Assembly (NCBI GenBank): GCA_013416795.1 | Contig: RQSC01001079.1 | Location: 160,506-224,505, forward strand | Reading direction: 5' to 3' | DNA length: 64,000 nucleotides | Source of the DNA: Prasinococcaceae sp. CCMP 1430 | Lineage: Eukaryota > Prasinodermophyta > Palmophyllophyceae > Prasinococcales > Prasinococcaceae | Shown: piece by piece, positions 9,498 to 19,310 of the stretch | How the letters are laid out: every line of letters begins with the position of its first letter | How positions within the stretch are numbered: the first letter of the stretch is position 1 | The notes under the pieces: generated by a model | Databases searched by the model: none | Told to the model about the DNA's origin: nothing | The model's input: only the letters and a program-made list of their open reading frames with translations | Made by a program: the position numbers and the translations under genes

Positions 9498-10985
9498 ATG
9501 GTCTCCCCAGACTTCGACGCGCTCGTCAACCTGATTCCCGCGCGCTACTACCTCCCGCCCACGGAGGACACCTACACCAACAAGCGCTGGCACTCGACGT
9601 CGGAGCGCGCGCGCGCCAAGCAGGAGAAGGCCGAGCAGATGAAGAAGTTCAAGCGCTCGAAGCTCGACCCGGCGAACGCGCGCACGACCGTCGAGGCGCA
9701 GGCCGAGCTCGCCGCGAAGGACGCCGCCGAGCGCGCGGCGGCGTCGGCTTCGGCCGCCGCCAACGGGGGCGGCGCGCCCGCGGCCGCCAACGGGGCCGGC
9801 GCCTCCGCTGCGCAGCAGCAGCACCAGCAGCCGCCGCCGCAGCAGAACGGCCACCACCGCCACCATGCCAACAACACCTTCAGCTTCGGCGACGCGACGG
9901 GCGCCACCGACGCGGAGCGGCCCGACGCCGCCGGCGCCGCGCGGCCGAGCCACGTCGAGCTGCAGCGGCGGCTGCACGAGCGGCTCGCGCACCTGCGCGG
10001 CAAGCGCAAGGCGGACGAGGGGCGCGCGTCGGCGCAGGCGGCCACGCAGTGGCGCGAGCAGGTGCTCGCGCAGCGCAAGAAGCGCAAGGAGAACAAGAAG
10101 GCCGGCCGCGCGGCCGCCGCCGTCGGCGACGCGCGCCGCGCCGACGCCAAGAAGGCCAAGCAGCAGCAGCAAAGCGAGCAGGAGCAGCGGCGGCGGCAGC
10201 AGCAGCAGCAGAAACAGCAGCATCAGCAGGGTCAGCGCCGGGAGGGTGAAGGGGACGCCCCCCCGCTTTCGCGGCCAAACGCCCAGCAGCGGCACTCCGA
10301 GGGCGCCACCGCCACCGACACGACACCCACACCGACGGCGAAGAAGAAGAAGTCCAGCAAGAACAAGTTCAAGCCCGGCGGCTCGATCAGCGCGCCCGAC
10401 GCGACGGCGGCCGCCGCGGCGGCGGCGCTCTCGGGCGGCAAGGTGCGCACCAACACGGCGACGGCGCGCGTGGGCGAGAAGGTGCTCAAGCTGGAGTTCA
10501 GCAAGGTCAACGTGGACCCCACGGGCGCGGCCGCGCTGCCCGACGACGGCAAGAAGAGGAAGAAGCGCAAGCAGAGCACGCAGGAGGCGCTCGAGAAGGC
10601 CGTGCGCCTGCAGGAGGCGCTGCAGAAGGAGCGCAGCGACGGCGGCGGCGCGGCGCTCGCCGAGGGCTCGGCGACGCGCCGCCACGCGTGGGAGAGCGCG
10701 CTGGCGCGCGCGGGCGGCCAGAAGGTGCTCGACAACCCCAGCCGGCTGCGCGCGACGCTCAAGCGCGAGGAGCGCTCCAAAGCCAAGTCGCGCGAGGCGT
10801 GGAAGAAGCGCACCGAGGCGCAGGCCGAGCTGCAGGCGAAGAAGCAGGACAAGCGGCGCAAGAACCTGCAAAAGGTCAAGGACCAAAAGATCGCCAAGAA
10901 GATCGACAAGGGCGAGAAGAAGCGCATCAAGTCGCAGCTGCGCGCGGGCTTCGAGGGGCGCGGCGGTGGCAAGTTCGTCAACTGA
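9498..10985 (+). CDS. SURF6: SURF6/Rrp14 nucleolar ribosome-biogenesis protein
   Basis: This single-exon gene encodes 495 residues. The N-terminus, FDALVNLIPARYYLPPTED, matches the conserved opening of SURF6/Rrp14. The C-terminal 110 residues carry the SURF6 domain, with REAWKKRTEAQAELQAKKQ, Lys/Arg-rich helices and the closing RAGFEGRGGGKFVN. SURF6/Rrp14 is a nucleolar RNA-binding factor needed for 40S and 60S subunit maturation. The middle is an expanded Lys/Ala/Gln low-complexity region with several poly-Gln runs, so the protein is somewhat longer than its homologues. A 12-A tract lies about 120 bp past the stop. Confidence 0.9.
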   Translation: MVSPDFDALVNLIPARYYLPPTEDTYTNKRWHSTSERARAKQEKAEQMKKFKRSKLDPANARTTVEAQAELAAKDAAERAAASASAAANGGGAPAAANGAGASAAQQQHQQPPPQQNGHHRHHANNTFSFGDATGATDAERPDAAGAARPSHVELQRRLHERLAHLRGKRKADEGRASAQAATQWREQVLAQRKKRKENKKAGRAAAAVGDARRADAKKAKQQQQSEQEQRRRQQQQQKQQHQQGQRREGEGDAPPLSRPNAQQRHSEGATATDTTPTPTAKKKKSSKNKFKPGGSISAPDATAAAAAAALSGGKVRTNTATARVGEKVLKLEFSKVNVDPTGAAALPDDGKKRKKRKQSTQEALEKAVRLQEALQKERSDGGGAALAEGSATRRHAWESALARAGGQKVLDNPSRLRATLKREERSKAKSREAWKKRTEAQAELQAKKQDKRRKNLQKVKDQKIAKKIDKGEKKRIKSQLRAGFEGRGGGKFVN

Positions 10986-11179
10986 CGGCGAGCTCGCGCC
11001 CGCCCGCCCGCGGTGGTGCGTGGGAGGGCCTCCCCGCCCACGCCCAGGGCCTCGCCGCCCCACGCCCGCCCGCCTCCTTGCCCCTCTCCCCCAACACACC
11101 CACACCAAAAAAAAAAAAGCGACATTCGCTTCCTTGTAACCATACCCCTCAGCACACGCACACACGGTACGCACGCACG

Positions 11180-11225
11180 CGCGCACGTCCACGTCCACGT
11201 CCACGGCGACGGCCACGGCGCGTCC
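11180..11225. repeat. Short GTCCAC/GGCCAC tandem tract
   Basis: CGTCCACGTCCACGTCCACGG-type hexamer repeats lie between SURF6 and the 3' end of calreticulin. They are simple sequence with no other signal. Confidence 0.6.
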
Positions 11226-11435
11226 CGTGCGCGGCGTCGCGCCCCAGCGCATAGATGCGCAGACGACGCACGGGGCGGCGAGGCGGGCGTGGGGCGCGAC
11301 AGAGGCGCTGGAGGCCGCGCGCCTCCTCCCTCGGCGCCAGCCGGGCAGCCGCACGCGAAAAGCGGCCCGTCCCGCTCGCCGCATGTAAAAATGGAGGGCC
11401 GCCGTGCTTCTTAGGGCGCGCCGCGCGCGCTCCAG

Positions 11436-13035
11436 CTAGAGCTCGCTGGCGTCGTGGCCACCCATGGCGATCTCCTCCTCCTCATCGTCCTCGTCGTCCT
11501 CCGCGTACTCCTCCTCGTCCTCCGGCTCCGGCTCGTTGGCCTTCTTGTACTCCTCGCGCGCCTCCTTCTCCGCCTCGGCGTTGGCCAGGATGGCGTCGCG
11601 CTCGGTCTTGGCGGCCTCCTCGTCGTCCGTCACCAGGATGTTGTCGAAGACGCTGCCGGAGTTGACGGTCCACAGCTCGAACGCGGCCACGCCGATGTCC
11701 TCGTACTTGGCGTAGGTGTCGGGCGCGTACGCCTCGTTGTCGATCTGCTTGGGCGCCCACTCCCCCTTGTACTCCGGGTTGGGCTTCATCGGCTGCACCC
11801 AGGGCCCCTTGTACTCGGGGTTGGGGACCTGGGGCGCCTCCCACTCCCCGTCCTCCTCGGTGTCCCAGTCGTCCGGCTGCGACGCCTCGGGGTCGGCGAC
11901 GGTGGGCGGGATGTCGTCTGCGGGTCGGGAGGCGGGGGGGAGGAATCGCGGGAGCGGCGGCAGGGATGCGGCAGACGCGGCAGCGGGGTCAGACAAAGCG
12001 GCCTCGGCGCATCGCCCGCGCCCGCCACCCACCTCGCGCGCGCGCGCGCGACGCCCACGTCGCTTCCTCATCCGCCCCCTAAGCGCTGCCCCAGCGCTGG
12101 CTCACCGTAGCCCTCCGGCTTCTCCACCGACTCGTCCACGATCTCGGCGTCCTCGACCCAGTCGTCGGGCTTCTTGTCGGCCGGGTCTGCGGGGCGGGCG
12201 GGCGCGAGGGGCGCGCGCGTCAGCCGCCGGCGCGCACGGCGGCGGGCAGCGGCCGCAGCGCCCGCAGCAGCAGGCAACCACAACGGCGCTCCAACAAAAA
12301 CCCGCAGCAGGGGGCACCCGCGACGACGACGCCCCGGCGCACACGCCACACGCGTCGGACCGCGCCACAGACAAGCCACAAAAACGCACCGTCGATCTGC
12401 TTGGACGGGAACGCCCAGTCCTCCGAGATCTCGCCCTCCGCCTTGACCGAGCCGTCGAAGAGCACCTTGTAGGTGCCGTCCTTCTTGAGCACCAGCGTGT
12501 ACACGTGCGTGAACTCGTCCTTCTCGTTGTAGTCGAGCTTGATCTCGTCCTCCTTGAGCAGGTTCTCGCCGTTGTACTCGAAGATGGCGTGGATGCGGCT
12601 GATGTCGTAGCCGCACAGGTCGGGGCCGAACATGACGTTGTACTTGGTGTCGCCGCCGAGGGTCTTGGCGTCGGTGTCCTTGGGCATCAGCTTGATGTAG
12701 CCGCCGCCGCAGAAGGCGTACTCCTTCTTGGAGTGCTTCACGGAGAACTGCAGCACGAGGTCGCTGTCCTTGGTCGAGAGCGTCTCGGCGAGCGGCGCCG
12801 AGATGGTGTGCCAGCGCATGTCCTCGCCGGTCATCATGCCCTTGTCCTCAAGGTCGGCCGCCCACTCGCCCGCGGTCCACTCCAGCTTGCCCTGGTCGGA
12901 GCCCTTCCACTCGGACGGCGTCCAGCGGCCCTCGAAGTCGGTGTCAAACTTCTCCTGGAAGAAGGTCTTGGCGTCGGCCGCGCCGGCGAGCGCGGCCGCG
13001 GCCACGCCGGCGGCAGCAGCAATGCGGGTCGCCAT
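11436..13035 (-). CDS. CALR: Calreticulin (ER Ca2+-binding lectin chaperone)
   Basis: Three exons on the minus strand, 13035-12390, 12186-12106 and 11917-11436, join in frame across two phase-1 introns (GTGCGT...CAG and GTGAGC...CAG) to give 402 residues. An Ala-rich signal peptide ends near GAADAKTFFQEKFD. The N/lectin domain shows the family blocks YAFCGGGYIKLMP and YNVMFGPDLCGYD and two Cys. The P-domain carries KPDDWVEDAEI and QPDDWDTEEDGEWE, followed by the tandem PNPEYKGPW and PNPEYKGEW. The C-domain is long and acidic. Calreticulin folds glycoproteins and stores calcium in the ER lumen. The C-terminus reads HDASEL, not the expected HDEL or KDEL. Confidence 0.96.
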
Positions 13036-13724
13036 CTCGATCGAGTCTGCGCCGCCGGCGCGCGGCGTTAAGCTGTTAGCGCCGATCGGGCGCGCGCGGA
13101 CGCAGCGCACCCCCTCTCCCCACCACCCACACCCCACACACCCCACACGCCTCGCGCGACTCGACACATCACGTCCCCCTCCCCCAACCCCACCCCACCC
13201 GCGCGTGCCCCTGCCCCTCCGCAGATCGCGCCCCCGCGCTCAACACCCGGCGCGGCGCGCGCGCGCGCGCCGATCGGCGCACCCACCGGCGGCGACCCCC
13301 CCCCCGCACCACGAGCGCGCGCTGCACTCCGGCATCACAGCGGCCGCGGCGGTGCAGGGGTGCGGCGCGGCGAGGCCGACGCGCCCCCTTCGTTTTGATA
13401 CCCCCCTTTGCCGCCTGCTCCAGGAGCTCTCCCGAGAACTCTAAGAGGAGTTCTTACTCTCGAAGGAGGACGCAGGTACACCCGCGCGCCGCGCCCGCGC
13501 GCGAGCGCATTCGTTTCGATACCGCCGTTCGCCCGCCCCGGGAGATGCACTGCAGTCGAAACGCTCGCGCCCCATTGGCCGGCGCGACGCGCGCCGCGCG
13601 CGAAGAGGGGGGGGGGGGGGAACCCACGGGAGCGCGCGCGACGCAGGAGCCGTCGCCCACGTACGTCACCGCCTCTTGCCTTGGCACGTGAGCACTTCTG
13701 CCACTTCACTTCATCGTCATATCT
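13036..13724. other. Intergenic region with simple repeats and a hairpin
   Basis: Upstream of calreticulin the DNA is rich in CACCC/CCCCACA tracts and GCGCGC runs. TTCGTTTYGATACC occurs twice, at 13389 and 13510, 121 bp apart. A perfect 7-bp stem with a 6-nt loop lies at 13435-13454 (AGAACTC, TAAGAG, GAGTTCT). A 12-G run lies near 13609. No convincing coding sequence was found. Confidence 0.5.
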
Positions 13725-14924
13725 ATGACACCTCAGAAGAAGCTGCGTCCCGTCTGTGTCCCATCGCAGCGCAGCACCCCCGCCATCATCCGGAACACGG
13801 CGCGACGCGGCCAACACCCCCCGCCGCGAAGCGCGACGCGGATCACGCGATACCACCGACCGACGCGGAATGTCGAATGTCCCGGAACGTTGCTCGCATT
13901 TGGTATCGCGGAGGCGCGCGAGCGCGAGCGCGTTCCCCCCCCCCCCACGCACACGCGCACCTCGCGGTTCCGACCGGACCGGCGCGCGCGCGGACACAGC
14001 GCACACGCCCAGCGCGCGCCTCGAGCGGGATCCCCTGCGCGCTGGGCGGCCCGCCTGCCCGCCCTCCCTCTATCCCGCACATTTCCCGGCACTCGCGCCG
14101 ATGCGACGCTATCGTCTTCACGGGCGGCGTCGGCCAGAACGCCGCCGCGCTGCGCGGCGTGCGCGGCGTGGCTCGAGGAGGGGCGCGTGCTGCTCGAGGC
14201 GGAGCTCACGCGCGTGCGGCGCGAGACACCCGTGGGCAGCAAAAACACGGTGCAGATCGAGTTCGCGGACGTCTTCGCCGACGCGGCGGCAGTGGGCCGG
14301 TCGGCCGTGAGGAACGGCGCGCGCGCGAGGGCGCTCGAGAAGGCGTACCACGCCGAGGTGGTGGCCGAGCTGCGCGCGCTCGGCAAGACCCACGTGCGTG
14401 AGGCCGTCGAAGTGTGGGGGAGCAACGATGACGCGCCCGGAAACGTGTTCTACGCGCGCGGTGCGCTGTGCGCCGATCGCTTGGGCGCGTGCGCCGGCGA
14501 GGGCCTCGAGCGCGTGGGCACACCTGCAGGGGCGCGCCCGCCGGATGCGACGCGCTGTGGCGCGTGCGAGGCGATCGTCACGGACGTGCACGACGCGCTC
14601 GCCCGCGCGCCCGCCACGCGTCGCGCCGCGTGGAATGCAGCAGACACCCTCGATACGGTGTGCGCCGACGCCGAGATGCGCCACGAACCCTCGCGCGAGC
14701 TGCGCCCCATGTGCGACGCCGTCGTCGCCGATCACGCCGACGCCATCGCCGAGGCGGTCGCGGCGCACTTCGCCGACGCGAGCGGCAGGCGCAGCAACGC
14801 GGGGGTCGATCCGAGCGCGGTGTGTGCGGCGATCGGCGAGTGCGATGACGGCGGTGGCGGGCAGCCGCGGCGACGCAGGCGCAGGCCCAAAGGCTCCGAG
14901 GCGCCGCACCGCGGGGAGCTGTGA
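13725..14924 (+). CDS. Saposin-B/canopy-like cysteine-rich protein
   Basis: The supported part is roughly 14150-14924. It holds two Cys modules: a first with CAACAAWLEEGRVLLEAEL followed later by CADRLGAC, and a second with CGAC, then Cys at about +33, +49, +84 and +90. The second pattern (CxxC...C...C...C.....C with helical spacers) is that of saposin-B or canopy/MSAP (DUF3456) domains, which in canopy proteins act as ER-luminal folding helpers. The C-terminus is basic (QPRRRRRRPKGSE). The N-terminal 140 codons of this frame are low-complexity Arg/Pro and have no internal Met, so the true first exon is probably elsewhere. I cannot place it, and no signal peptide was identified. Confidence 0.5.
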   Translation: MTPQKKLRPVCVPSQRSTPAIIRNTARRGQHPPPRSATRITRYHRPTRNVECPGTLLAFGIAEARERERVPPPPTHTRTSRFRPDRRARGHSAHAQRAPRAGSPARWAARLPALPLSRTFPGTRADATLSSSRAASARTPPRCAACAAWLEEGRVLLEAELTRVRRETPVGSKNTVQIEFADVFADAAAVGRSAVRNGARARALEKAYHAEVVAELRALGKTHVREAVEVWGSNDDAPGNVFYARGALCADRLGACAGEGLERVGTPAGARPPDATRCGACEAIVTDVHDALARAPATRRAAWNAADTLDTVCADAEMRHEPSRELRPMCDAVVADHADAIAEAVAAHFADASGRRSNAGVDPSAVCAAIGECDDGGGGQPRRRRRRPKGSEAPHRGEL

Positions 14925-14979
14925 GGCGCCACCAGGCCAACGATTCTTGATTCAAAAAATTTAATCGCACGCGTGCACG

Positions 14980-16467
14980 CTACTCGGCCAAGGCCGCGCC
15001 GCCTGGCGAGCCGCTGGCGGGCTGGCCGCCCTCGGCGTCGTCGAGCTCCGCATCGGGATCGGTCTCGTCGGAGCACTCGCTCAGATCCTCCTCGGTCCCC
15101 GTGCATGGCAAAGCCGACACGTAGCAGGGCACACCCAAGATCGACTCCGCGCCGCCGGCGAGCACGAGGCAGCTGTCGTGCGCGGACGCGCAGCCGTCCC
15201 CGCCGCCCACGGCCTCACCGGGCCCCGCCGGCGCCGCGCCAGCACCGCCGGCGGCGGCCGGGCGGGGGGCAACGCACGCCGTCAGCAGCGGAAAGGCCTC
15301 GCGCCGCACGCACTCGAGCGGTTGCGTTTGCTCCTCTCCCGCCGCGTCGTTGACGTCCCAAAGCTTGGCCGAGAAGTCGCTCGACGCGGTGAGCAGCAGG
15401 TCGCCAGCGCGCCGACGCGCGCCAGGACTGCTGGTTGGCACCCACAGCGCGGTATACACGGCGCGCTGGTGGCCACGGATAGTCGCGAGCGGCCCAGCGC
15501 CGTGGCGAACGTCGAACACCTCAACGTGGCCATCGCCGCAGCCGACGGCGAGCAGCTCGCCGTCTTGGCCGCCGAACGCCACCGTCGTGACGTGCGCGCC
15601 GCCAGCGCATGCGAGCGCTCCGACGGCACCGCCGGTGCTGCGCTCGTGCAGGCGCACGGAGCCGTCGGAGACTGCGAGCGCCAGCAGGCGCAGCCTGGAT
15701 CCAGCGGGGCTCATGGCCGCGCCGAATACGAGCGCCGCGCCCTCGGGGTTACGAGCGGCGCCGCCGTACGCCACCGAGCCCGCCGCCTCGCACCGGAACT
15801 TGTAGCGCTGCGAACCGGCGGCTGCGTCGATGCACACAAGAATGTCGTCGCTCGCGCAGTACAGCACGTTGGCGTCGGCGGCCTCGGCGTCGAAATCAGC
15901 CACGTAACACTGCTCGCTCAGCTCGTACACATCCTGCTGTTCGAGCTTTAGCGGCGCCGCGTCATCCACGGCGCTCGTGCGGTCCTGCACGGACCACAGC
16001 CGCACGGTGCCGTCCGCGCCTCCCGAGGCCAGCACGACTTCGCCACCGCTGCCCGAGAGCACGCCACCGGACTGTCCCGCGCGTGCGTGCCACGAGCACC
16101 TGAGCACCTCTTCGGTGTGGGCCTTGGCGCGCTCGGCGGCGACGCGCCAGCGCCCGTCCACGTACGCGTACGCTCGCAGCGCCATGTCCTCGCATCCGGT
16201 TGCAAAGCCGAAGCCCGACTGCGCCGGTGCAGGCGCCGCGCAGAACACGCGCCCTTTGTGGCCACCGACCATCGAGGCCTCGCGCGCGCTCTTGGCGGCC
16301 TCCCGCGCGAATGCAGACCTCGCCCGCGACATCGCGCCCGCGTCCCCTCGGCCGCCGCCTCCCCCGGGGCGCGCTCTGCCGCCCGCGCCGCCGGTCGCGG
16401 CACTCGCTTCGTTCATCCATATCGCGCGCGCGCTCGAGCGCGCACAATTTTCCCGCCAATTGGCCAC
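14980..16467 (-). CDS. WD40-repeat protein of unknown function
   Basis: The protein is up to 495 residues; MNEASAATGG, 17 codons in, or MSRARSAF, 44 codons in, are equally good starts. Blades are visible as HTEEVLRCSWHA, VLASGGADGTVRLWSVQDR, ALAVSDGSVRLHER, LLAVGCGDGHVEVFDVRHG, GHQRAVYTALWV and LLLTASSDFSAKLWDVND, giving about six or seven blades. The tail is acidic (GTEEDLSECSDETDPDAELD). No specific family is recognised, so a scaffold role is only inferred. It converges with the saposin-like gene across a short AT-rich spacer and is divergent from the ZNRD2-like gene. Confidence 0.75.
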   Translation of the reverse strand: MANWRENCARSSARAIWMNEASAATGGAGGRARPGGGGGRGDAGAMSRARSAFAREAAKSAREASMVGGHKGRVFCAAPAPAQSGFGFATGCEDMALRAYAYVDGRWRVAAERAKAHTEEVLRCSWHARAGQSGGVLSGSGGEVVLASGGADGTVRLWSVQDRTSAVDDAAPLKLEQQDVYELSEQCYVADFDAEAADANVLYCASDDILVCIDAAAGSQRYKFRCEAAGSVAYGGAARNPEGAALVFGAAMSPAGSRLRLLALAVSDGSVRLHERSTGGAVGALACAGGAHVTTVAFGGQDGELLAVGCGDGHVEVFDVRHGAGPLATIRGHQRAVYTALWVPTSSPGARRRAGDLLLTASSDFSAKLWDVNDAAGEEQTQPLECVRREAFPLLTACVAPRPAAAGGAGAAPAGPGEAVGGGDGCASAHDSCLVLAGGAESILGVPCYVSALPCTGTEEDLSECSDETDPDAELDDAEGGQPASGSPGGAALAE

Positions 16468-16470
16468 AAA

Positions 16471-16525
16471 GGGTTAAACCCTAAACCCCTTTAACCCTTA
16501 ACCCCCTACCCCCCCTACCCCCCCC
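16471..16525. repeat. Degenerate telomere-like C-rich tract / telo-box
   Basis: GGGTTAAACCCTAAACCCC is followed by CTTTAACCCTTAACCCCC and CTACCCCCCC units, i.e. degenerate (C3-7TA1-3) repeats. The exact string AAACCCTAA, the plant telo-box core and one plant-type telomere unit, is present. The tract sits between two divergent gene starts, so it may be a promoter element or an interstitial telomeric remnant. Confidence 0.55.
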
Positions 16526-16612
16526 TCCCGCACTCAGTCACTGACAGTCATCAGAAAGCATCTGCGCACGCGACGTCGAAGAAAGACGCCCGTGGGATAG
16601 TTTGAGCTATGT

Positions 16613-17728
16613 TTGTATCTACTAATCAATATTGGCGTGTGCCGAATGGAGGTACGACATGCCACGGGGGAAGCGGGGCGGCGGCCGGCGGCGATGTGCG
16701 CGCGGTGCCACTCGGCGTGGCCGGCGCCTGCCCGTGCCATGACGCTCGCGTCGAAGCAGGCGTCGATCGAGGCGATCTCCAAAAAGCTGCTCGAGGGCTA
16801 CACGCTGCTCGCCGAGTCGTGCCCCAAGGGCTGCAACGTGCCGCTGATGCGGTCGCCGGGAAGCGGCGAATCTGCGTGCGTGAGCTGCGAGGGCGGCGCG
16901 GCCGCGCAACCGCAGGCCCCGCGAGCAGCGGCGCCCGCGGCCGCCCCTCCTCCCGAGTCTGGCGAGGACGCGGCAGCGGCCGGTGCAGCCACGGTCGAAG
17001 CTCCGACGCTGAACGCTCCTTCCCTAACCGAGGCGGAGGCCAACGAGACCGCGGTGCGTGAGGAATGCGCGCGCCTGCGCGCTGCAGAGGCGGCGGAGGA
17101 GGAGGAGCGCAGGCGCGCCGCAGAGGAGGAGGCCGAGGCGCTGCGCCGCCAGTTCTCTGCCCAGGCCCGCGCGGCGTCGGACGAAGCCTCCTCCAGGCTG
17201 GCGGAGAAGATGCTCGAGGGCTTCACCCTGCTCGCGCAGGTGAGTCCGTTCGATGGCGTCACCCCGCTGGTGCGCTCGCGCGCCGGGCGCAGGTATTGCG
17301 TCGCGAGCGGCCTGTGGCTTGACCCGCCCGCGGAGGGGGAGGTCGTCGCACCCAGCGAAAGAAAGTCTACGATGCGCGCGCCGCCGGCCGCAGGCGTGCG
17401 CGTGATCCCGCTCGATGAGGCGCCCGAGGAGCTCCGCAGCGCTGTGCTAGGCGAGGGTGCTGTGGAAGCGCCGGTGTCCAGTCCACAGCCCCGGCTCGAG
17501 GCCAAGGCTGCGCCGGCTCGTGAGCCTGCCGTCGAGTCAGAGACCAGAGAGACGGGCACTGCCAGCGACGGACTCCGCCGCACCGAGGCCACTCTCGCCG
17601 CGAAGCTGGAGGAGGCACGCGCGGCGCTCGCGGACACCCCAGTTACGGCGGTGGCGGAGTGGACAGCGCTTTGCGAGCTCGTGCGCACGACCGTAGCCAC
17701 TTTGCAGGCGCTCAAACAAATAAGATGA
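16613..17728 (+). CDS. ZNRD2 (p27/SSSCA1)-like protein with duplicated domain
   Basis: This 371-residue ORF contains two copies of the Auto_anti-p27 (ZNRD2) module. The first, at about residues 55-90, is ISKKLLEGYTLLAESCPKGC followed by PLMRSPGSGESACVSC, a zinc ribbon with CxxxC and CxxC. The second, at about 200-235, is LAEKMLEGFTLLAQVSPFDG followed by PLVRSRAGRRYCVASG. It keeps the fold residues but has lost three of the four Cys. Acidic and Ala-rich linkers and a C-terminal helical segment follow. The human protein is linked to centromere and microtubule functions; the role here is unknown. The start may be the ATG at 16646 or the Met before TLASKQAS, because the first residues are not conserved. 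Confidence 0.75.
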   Translation: MYLLINIGVCRMEVRHATGEAGRRPAAMCARCHSAWPAPARAMTLASKQASIEAISKKLLEGYTLLAESCPKGCNVPLMRSPGSGESACVSCEGGAAAQPQAPRAAAPAAAPPPESGEDAAAAGAATVEAPTLNAPSLTEAEANETAVREECARLRAAEAAEEEERRRAAEEEAEALRRQFSAQARAASDEASSRLAEKMLEGFTLLAQVSPFDGVTPLVRSRAGRRYCVASGLWLDPPAEGEVVAPSERKSTMRAPPAAGVRVIPLDEAPEELRSAVLGEGAVEAPVSSPQPRLEAKAAPAREPAVESETRETGTASDGLRRTEATLAAKLEEARAALADTPVTAVAEWTALCELVRTTVATLQALKQIR

Positions 17729-17906
17729 CCGACCTGGCAGGCTGTGCTGCCGGGCACACTTGTACTCACACGGCCATTCATCGGCGCGCGGCGCTGCGGC
17801 GGGCAACAGCGAGCGAGACGTGCCGCTCTGCTCACGCATCGCGGCGCGCATTTATGCTCACACAAGAATTACAAAGGGGAGGGGAACCCGAGCAGCGTCG
17901 GCCAAG

Positions 17907-18921
17907 CTAGCAGCAACTCGACGACTTCTTGGCGGGCGTGGTGTTGACATCTATGGTGTCGGGGAGATATATCTCCTCCTCTGCCTCGTTCTTCAAGGCG
18001 TTCTGCGCGATGCACTGGAACGCCGCCTCCACGTTGAAGTCCTCCTTCGCACTGGTCTCGAAGGAGGGGATGTTGCCCTTGGACGCGCACCAGGCCTTGG
18101 CCTTCTTGTCCGACACCACCCGCGCGTTTCCGTTCTCTGAGTCGATTTTGTTGCCCAGCACGACGAAGGGGAAGTTGTCGGGGTCAGCGGGCGACGCCTG
18201 AATGAGGAACTCGTCGCGCCAGTTGTCTAGGTTGTCGAAAGAGCGCCCCTGGTTGACGTCGTAGACGAGCACGCAGCAGTCTGCGCCGCGGTAGAACGCC
18301 ACGCCGAGCGACTGGAAGCGCTCCTGCCCCGCCGTGTCCCAGATTTGCATAGTCACTAGCCTGTCGTCCACCTGCACCTCCTTCGTGAGGAAGTCCGCGC
18401 CGATGGTCGCCTTGTACTGGTTGGAGAACTTCTTGTTCACGTACTGGTTCATCAGCGAGGTCTTGCCTACGCCTGAGTCGCCCAAAATGATCACCTGCGC
18501 GGGGCCGAGAGCAGTGTGCGTGCGCGCACGCGCGGCGGGGCGCGGACGGGCATCGCGGCACCAGGCGCGCGTCAGCAGCTGCGCCTGGGCTGCGCGCGGG
18601 CCACTCCATGCCAGCGCGCTTGCTTTTCCTTTCCCGATAGAGCTGGCGGAGCGCCGTGCGGTGCCTCCACGCTGCTCGCTCACTCGCCCTCCCCCGTGGC
18701 CCAGCCACAGGCAGGGCGCACTCCCGAGCGCGCGCGCGCGCGCACGCGAGCGCAGCCGCGATGTCGCCCGCCGCATTTTTGGGGCGGTGCGCGGCCCCCT
18801 CGCGCGCATGCGCGCGCACGCCGGGCGAGCGCCTCCCCGCGCCCCCTCCCCCCCCACACACACACTTCCTCCTCCCTGCTCGGCGCACCTTGAGCAGTGT
18901 GCGCTTGCGTGCGGACGCCAT
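17907..18921 (-). CDS. RAB7: Rab7 small GTPase
   Basis: A 33-nt first exon (18921-18889, [11 protein letters not shown]) is joined to the main exon (18494-17907) over a 394-nt phase-0 intron, giving 206 residues; human Rab7 has 207. The GTPase motifs are intact: [19 protein letters not shown] (P-loop), the switch I region [12 protein letters not shown] that is typical of Rab7, [21 protein letters not shown] (switch II), NKID and ETSAKE. The C-terminal SSSCC gives the double-geranylgeranylation site. Rab7 controls late-endosome and vacuole traffic and fusion. The intron overlaps many spurious ORFs. Confidence 0.97.
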
Positions 18922-19310
18922 GGCCGACGGCGGCGGGCAGGGAGGGGTGGGGTGGACGTCCCCGCGCTGCGCGTCGACGGAGCGCAGTGGCTCGCGCGAC
19001 CAACAACCCCCTTCATGTGCCAGCTGCTTCTCTTGTATGCACACTCGGCAAGGGCAAGGGGGGAAGAAAAAAAGCGCTCGCAGCGCACGCCCTCGCGTGG
19101 CAGACAGCGGGCCTCGCCGGCCGGCGCGGAGCCAAAAAAAAAAAAAAAAGTCCCGCGTTTCGTGGTTTGTGAAGAAGCTGCATGGGGTGACACCGTCATC
19201 ATGTTTTTTTTTATTTCGGCGATCGCAGGGCGAGCGGCGGCGGCGCGGCGCCACAGGGGGCGTGCTGGGCGCCTCCGGCGGGCGCGGCCGCGGGGGGGGG
19301 GAGGGACGCG

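Noticed and set aside
9291-11384. Minus-strand 697-codon Leu/Arg-rich ORF
   Set aside because: It is the antisense shadow of SURF6; its Leu-rich runs are reversed Lys/Gln codons and there is no domain.
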